From contig JAFGIE010000013.1 in NCBI GenBank assembly GCA_016929775.1, forward strand, positions 1 through 7,797: a DNA stretch of 7,797 nt, read 5' to 3'. Origin of the DNA: Anaerolineae bacterium (GTDB lineage: Bacteria; Chloroflexota; Anaerolineae; JAFGEY01). The notes below the pieces were generated by a model. The model was not told the DNA's origin. It made no database searches and worked only from the letters and a program-made list of their open reading frames with translations. Shown in pieces: positions 6,256-7,797 of the stretch. The translations under genes were made by a program, and so were the position numbers. Position 1 is the stretch's first letter. Each line of letters begins with the position of its first letter.

Positions 6256-7317
6256 GTGCTGACAGGCAAGACGATGCAAGCGCTGCGCGAGCGGTTGTTG
6301 TCGGGCTTGGTGATCCCGGCTTGCCCGCTGGCGCTGACGCCAGAGCGCAAGTTCGACGCACGCCGGCAGCGGGCCCTGACCCGCTACTACTTGGCTGCGG
6401 GTGCAGGGGGCCTGGCAGTGGGCGTCCACACGACCCAGTTTGCGATCCACAGTCCTGAGGTCGGGCTGTATGGCCCGGTGCTCGAACTGGTCGCGGATAC
6501 AGCGGCAGCGCACGGTGAGGTGGTTCGCGTGGCGGGGCTGGTGGGCGACACGGCGCAGGCTGTCCGCGAGGCGGCGGCGGCGCGCCTGCTGGGATATGAC
6601 TGTGGGCTGCTCAGCCTAGCGGCGATGAGAGACGCGAGCGATGCGGCGCTGCTGGCGCACTGCCGCGCTGTAGGCGAGGTGCTGCCCCTGTTTGGTTTCT
6701 ACCTCCAGCCGGCGGTCGGCGGGCGGGCGCTCTCGTACGCGTTCTGGCGTGCATTCGCCGAGATCGAGGCAGTGGTCGCGATCAAGGTCGCGCCCTTTGA
6801 CCGGTACAAGACGCTGGACGTGGTGCGCGCCGTGGCGGATGCCGGTCGGGAGGGCGAGATCGCCCTGTACACGGGCAACGACGATCACATCGTCGGCGAT
6901 CTGCTCACTACCTACCGCTTTCCGCGTCCCGCGGGCGAGGTCTACTTGGGGTTCGCGGGCGGGCTGTTGGGGCAGTGGGCGGTCTGGACGCACAGGGCGG
7001 TCGAATTGCTGGCGGCGTGCAAGGCGGCGCGCGCCGCCGGGCAGGCGCCCGCCGAGCTAATCGCGCTGGGCGCGCAGCTCACCGACTGCAACGCGGCGAT
7101 CTTTGACGTCGCGAACGGGTTTGCCGGGTGCATCGCCGGGATCCATGAGGTCCTGCGACGGCAGGGACTCATGGCGGGGCGCTGGTGCCTGGACCCCGCC
7201 GAGGACCTGTCACCGGGGCAGGGCGCCGAGATCGACCGCATCTACGCGGCATACCCAGAGCTGAACGACGATCAGTTCGTCGCCGAGCACCTGGTGGCGT
7301 GGCTCGCAGGAAGCTGA
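6256..7317 (+). CDS. Dihydrodipicolinate synthase (DapA)-family aldolase/lyase
   Basis: The product is 353 residues, longer than the roughly 290 of true DapA. It is predicted to be a cytosolic TIM barrel of the class I (Schiff-base) DapA/N-acetylneuraminate lyase superfamily. Near the N-terminus, IPACPLALTPERKFD (20-34) matches the family's opening strand. GAGGLAVGVHTTQF (49-62) stands where DapA has its GTTGE loop. FYLQPAVGG (148-156) offers the catalytic tyrosine (Tyr149), and VVAIKVAPFDRYKT (173-186) the Schiff-base lysine (Lys177). YTGNDDHIVG (205-214) follows the next strand. The final 60-70 residues form a helical extension (RRQG...GRWCLDPAEDLSPGQ) seen in lyase-like members. The DapA tyrosine-Asn-Val-Pro-x-Arg motif is absent, so lysine biosynthesis is unlikely; cleavage or dehydration of a keto-acid, often giving pyruvate, is more likely. 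It lies downstream of the SDR and transporter in the same direction, suggesting a shared catabolic job. Confidence 0.88.
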   Translation: MLTGKTMQALRERLLSGLVIPACPLALTPERKFDARRQRALTRYYLAAGAGGLAVGVHTTQFAIHSPEVGLYGPVLELVADTAAAHGEVVRVAGLVGDTAQAVREAAAARLLGYDCGLLSLAAMRDASDAALLAHCRAVGEVLPLFGFYLQPAVGGRALSYAFWRAFAEIEAVVAIKVAPFDRYKTLDVVRAVADAGREGEIALYTGNDDHIVGDLLTTYRFPRPAGEVYLGFAGGLLGQWAVWTHRAVELLAACKAARAAGQAPAELIALGAQLTDCNAAIFDVANGFAGCIAGIHEVLRRQGLMAGRWCLDPAEDLSPGQGAEIDRIYAAYPELNDDQFVAEHLVAWLAGS

Positions 7318-7352
7318 ACCGCGGAGGGGCGCCCGCGATGCTCACCCCCCGC

Positions 7353-7797
7353 TCAGGGCGGCTCCTGGATGGCGATCAGCTCGGGTTGCAGGCAGTCCTG
7401 CTCGGCCCAGTAGTACAGGCTGGCGAGGGTCAGGCCTTGTCCTGGGGCAAAGGTCCGCCACTTTTCCGCGCACACGCCCGACTCATAGCTGGGACTCTGC
7501 TGTGACCAAGTCTCCCATAGCAGGAAGCCGATCTCACCGAGCTCCGAGAGCGCCATCCCGACCTCGATCCAGGGCGCGTATTCGTCACACCGCCAGGCCG
7601 CAAGCCGTTCCAGGCAGCGTGTAGCGCGCGCGATCTCTTCGAGCGCGATGGACCGGCGTGCGGCGGTGTGCGTGTGTGCGCTGGTGTGATGGTGCAGTCC
7701 GGCATCCCGCACGCGGGACTCGAGATCGCACAAGTCGTATGCGCGCTCGAGTTCGCAGCGGACCCAGTGGACGGGCCGAGGGGGTCGGTACTTGTGA
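7353..7797 (-). CDS. PriCT-2 (primase C-terminal) domain protein, 5' end outside window
   Basis: The - strand frame is open from the window edge to the TGA at 7353-7355, giving 147 visible residues. A TTG at 7733 is not a credible start, because coding-like sequence (YRPPRPVHWVRCELERAYD) continues upstream to the edge. Residues 60-133 of the visible part match PriCT-2: RCLERLAAWRCDEYAPWIEV, GMALSELG...GFLLWETWS, SYESGVCAEKW, then GLTLASLYYWA. Before it is a His/Thr-rich linker (35-44). PriCT-2 lies C-terminal to primase-polymerase modules or N-terminal to VapE/D5-like helicases in phages, plasmids and integrated elements. Here the protein ends 14 residues after the domain, so no helicase follows in the same chain. 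The catalytic primase part, if any, is beyond 7797. It converges on the lyase gene, 35 bp apart, with no clear terminator between them. Confidence 0.8.
   Translation of the reverse strand, partial: HKYRPPRPVHWVRCELERAYDLCDLESRVRDAGLHHHTSAHTHTAARRSIALEEIARATRCLERLAAWRCDEYAPWIEVGMALSELGEIGFLLWETWSQQSPSYESGVCAEKWRTFAPGQGLTLASLYYWAEQDCLQPELIAIQEPP

Noticed and set aside
4642..6513. 623-residue open frame on the - strand
   Set aside because: It lies antisense to the transporter, SDR and lyase genes. It arises from their GC-rich third positions; its translation is rich in Arg, His, Gln and Pro, with no recognisable motifs and no SD.
7318..7352. Bidirectional terminator between the convergent genes
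   Set aside because: The 35-bp gap contains GC-rich sequence but no stable stem of useful length and no T run on either side.

Overview
This is a bacterial chromosome-like window with high G+C (roughly two thirds by eye). Codons end mostly in G or C, GTG starts occur, and Shine-Dalgarno (SD) sites are clear. Five or six genes lie close together on the + strand and one partial gene enters from the right on the - strand. The style (dense GTG-starting operons, a short DUF4062-like protein, a PriCT-2 protein) would fit Chloroflexota, but no marker here fixes the phylum, so this is only a guess.

Layout. Positions 1-336 hold four head-to-tail copies of an 84-bp repeat, open at the left edge. Next is a small gene (354-917) whose N-terminus looks like a DUF4062/TIR-like fold. 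It overlaps by 4 bp an RlmI-type 23S rRNA cytosine methyltransferase gene (914-2074). That gene's conserved N-terminal PUA domain is only included if translation starts at an AUA codon at 914, which sits behind a well-placed SD. After a 137-bp gap with two hairpins comes a complete pyruvate kinase (2212-3654), followed 5 bp later by a 12-helix MFS transporter (3660-5060). The transporter overlaps by 11 bp an extended-SDR-like NAD-dependent epimerase/dehydratase (5050-6087). A 168-bp gap leads to a dihydrodipicolinate synthase (DapA)-family aldolase/lyase (6256-7317). Facing it, only 35 bp away, is the 3' end of a - strand gene with a PriCT-2 (primase C-terminal) domain that runs off the right edge.

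How the genes may work together. The transporter, the SDR and the DapA-family lyase look like a small catabolic module: uptake of a sugar, sugar acid or related compound, oxidation or epimerisation, then retro-aldol cleavage or dehydration by a Schiff-base lyase. Many lyases of that family release pyruvate, and pyruvate kinase upstream also yields pyruvate. The substrate cannot be read from the sequence. The SDR lacks the usual YxxxK lysine and the lyase lacks the DapA substrate motifs, so neither should be given a textbook name. The right edge may be the margin of a mobile or plasmid-derived segment, because PriCT-2 proteins are typical of phages and integrated elements.

No tRNA, rRNA, CRISPR array, insertion sequence or convincing intrinsic terminator was seen. 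No wholly new system is evident. The most notable points are the AUA-started methyltransferase, the 28-codon repeat array open in frame into the DUF4062-like gene, and the non-canonical SDR/lyase pair.
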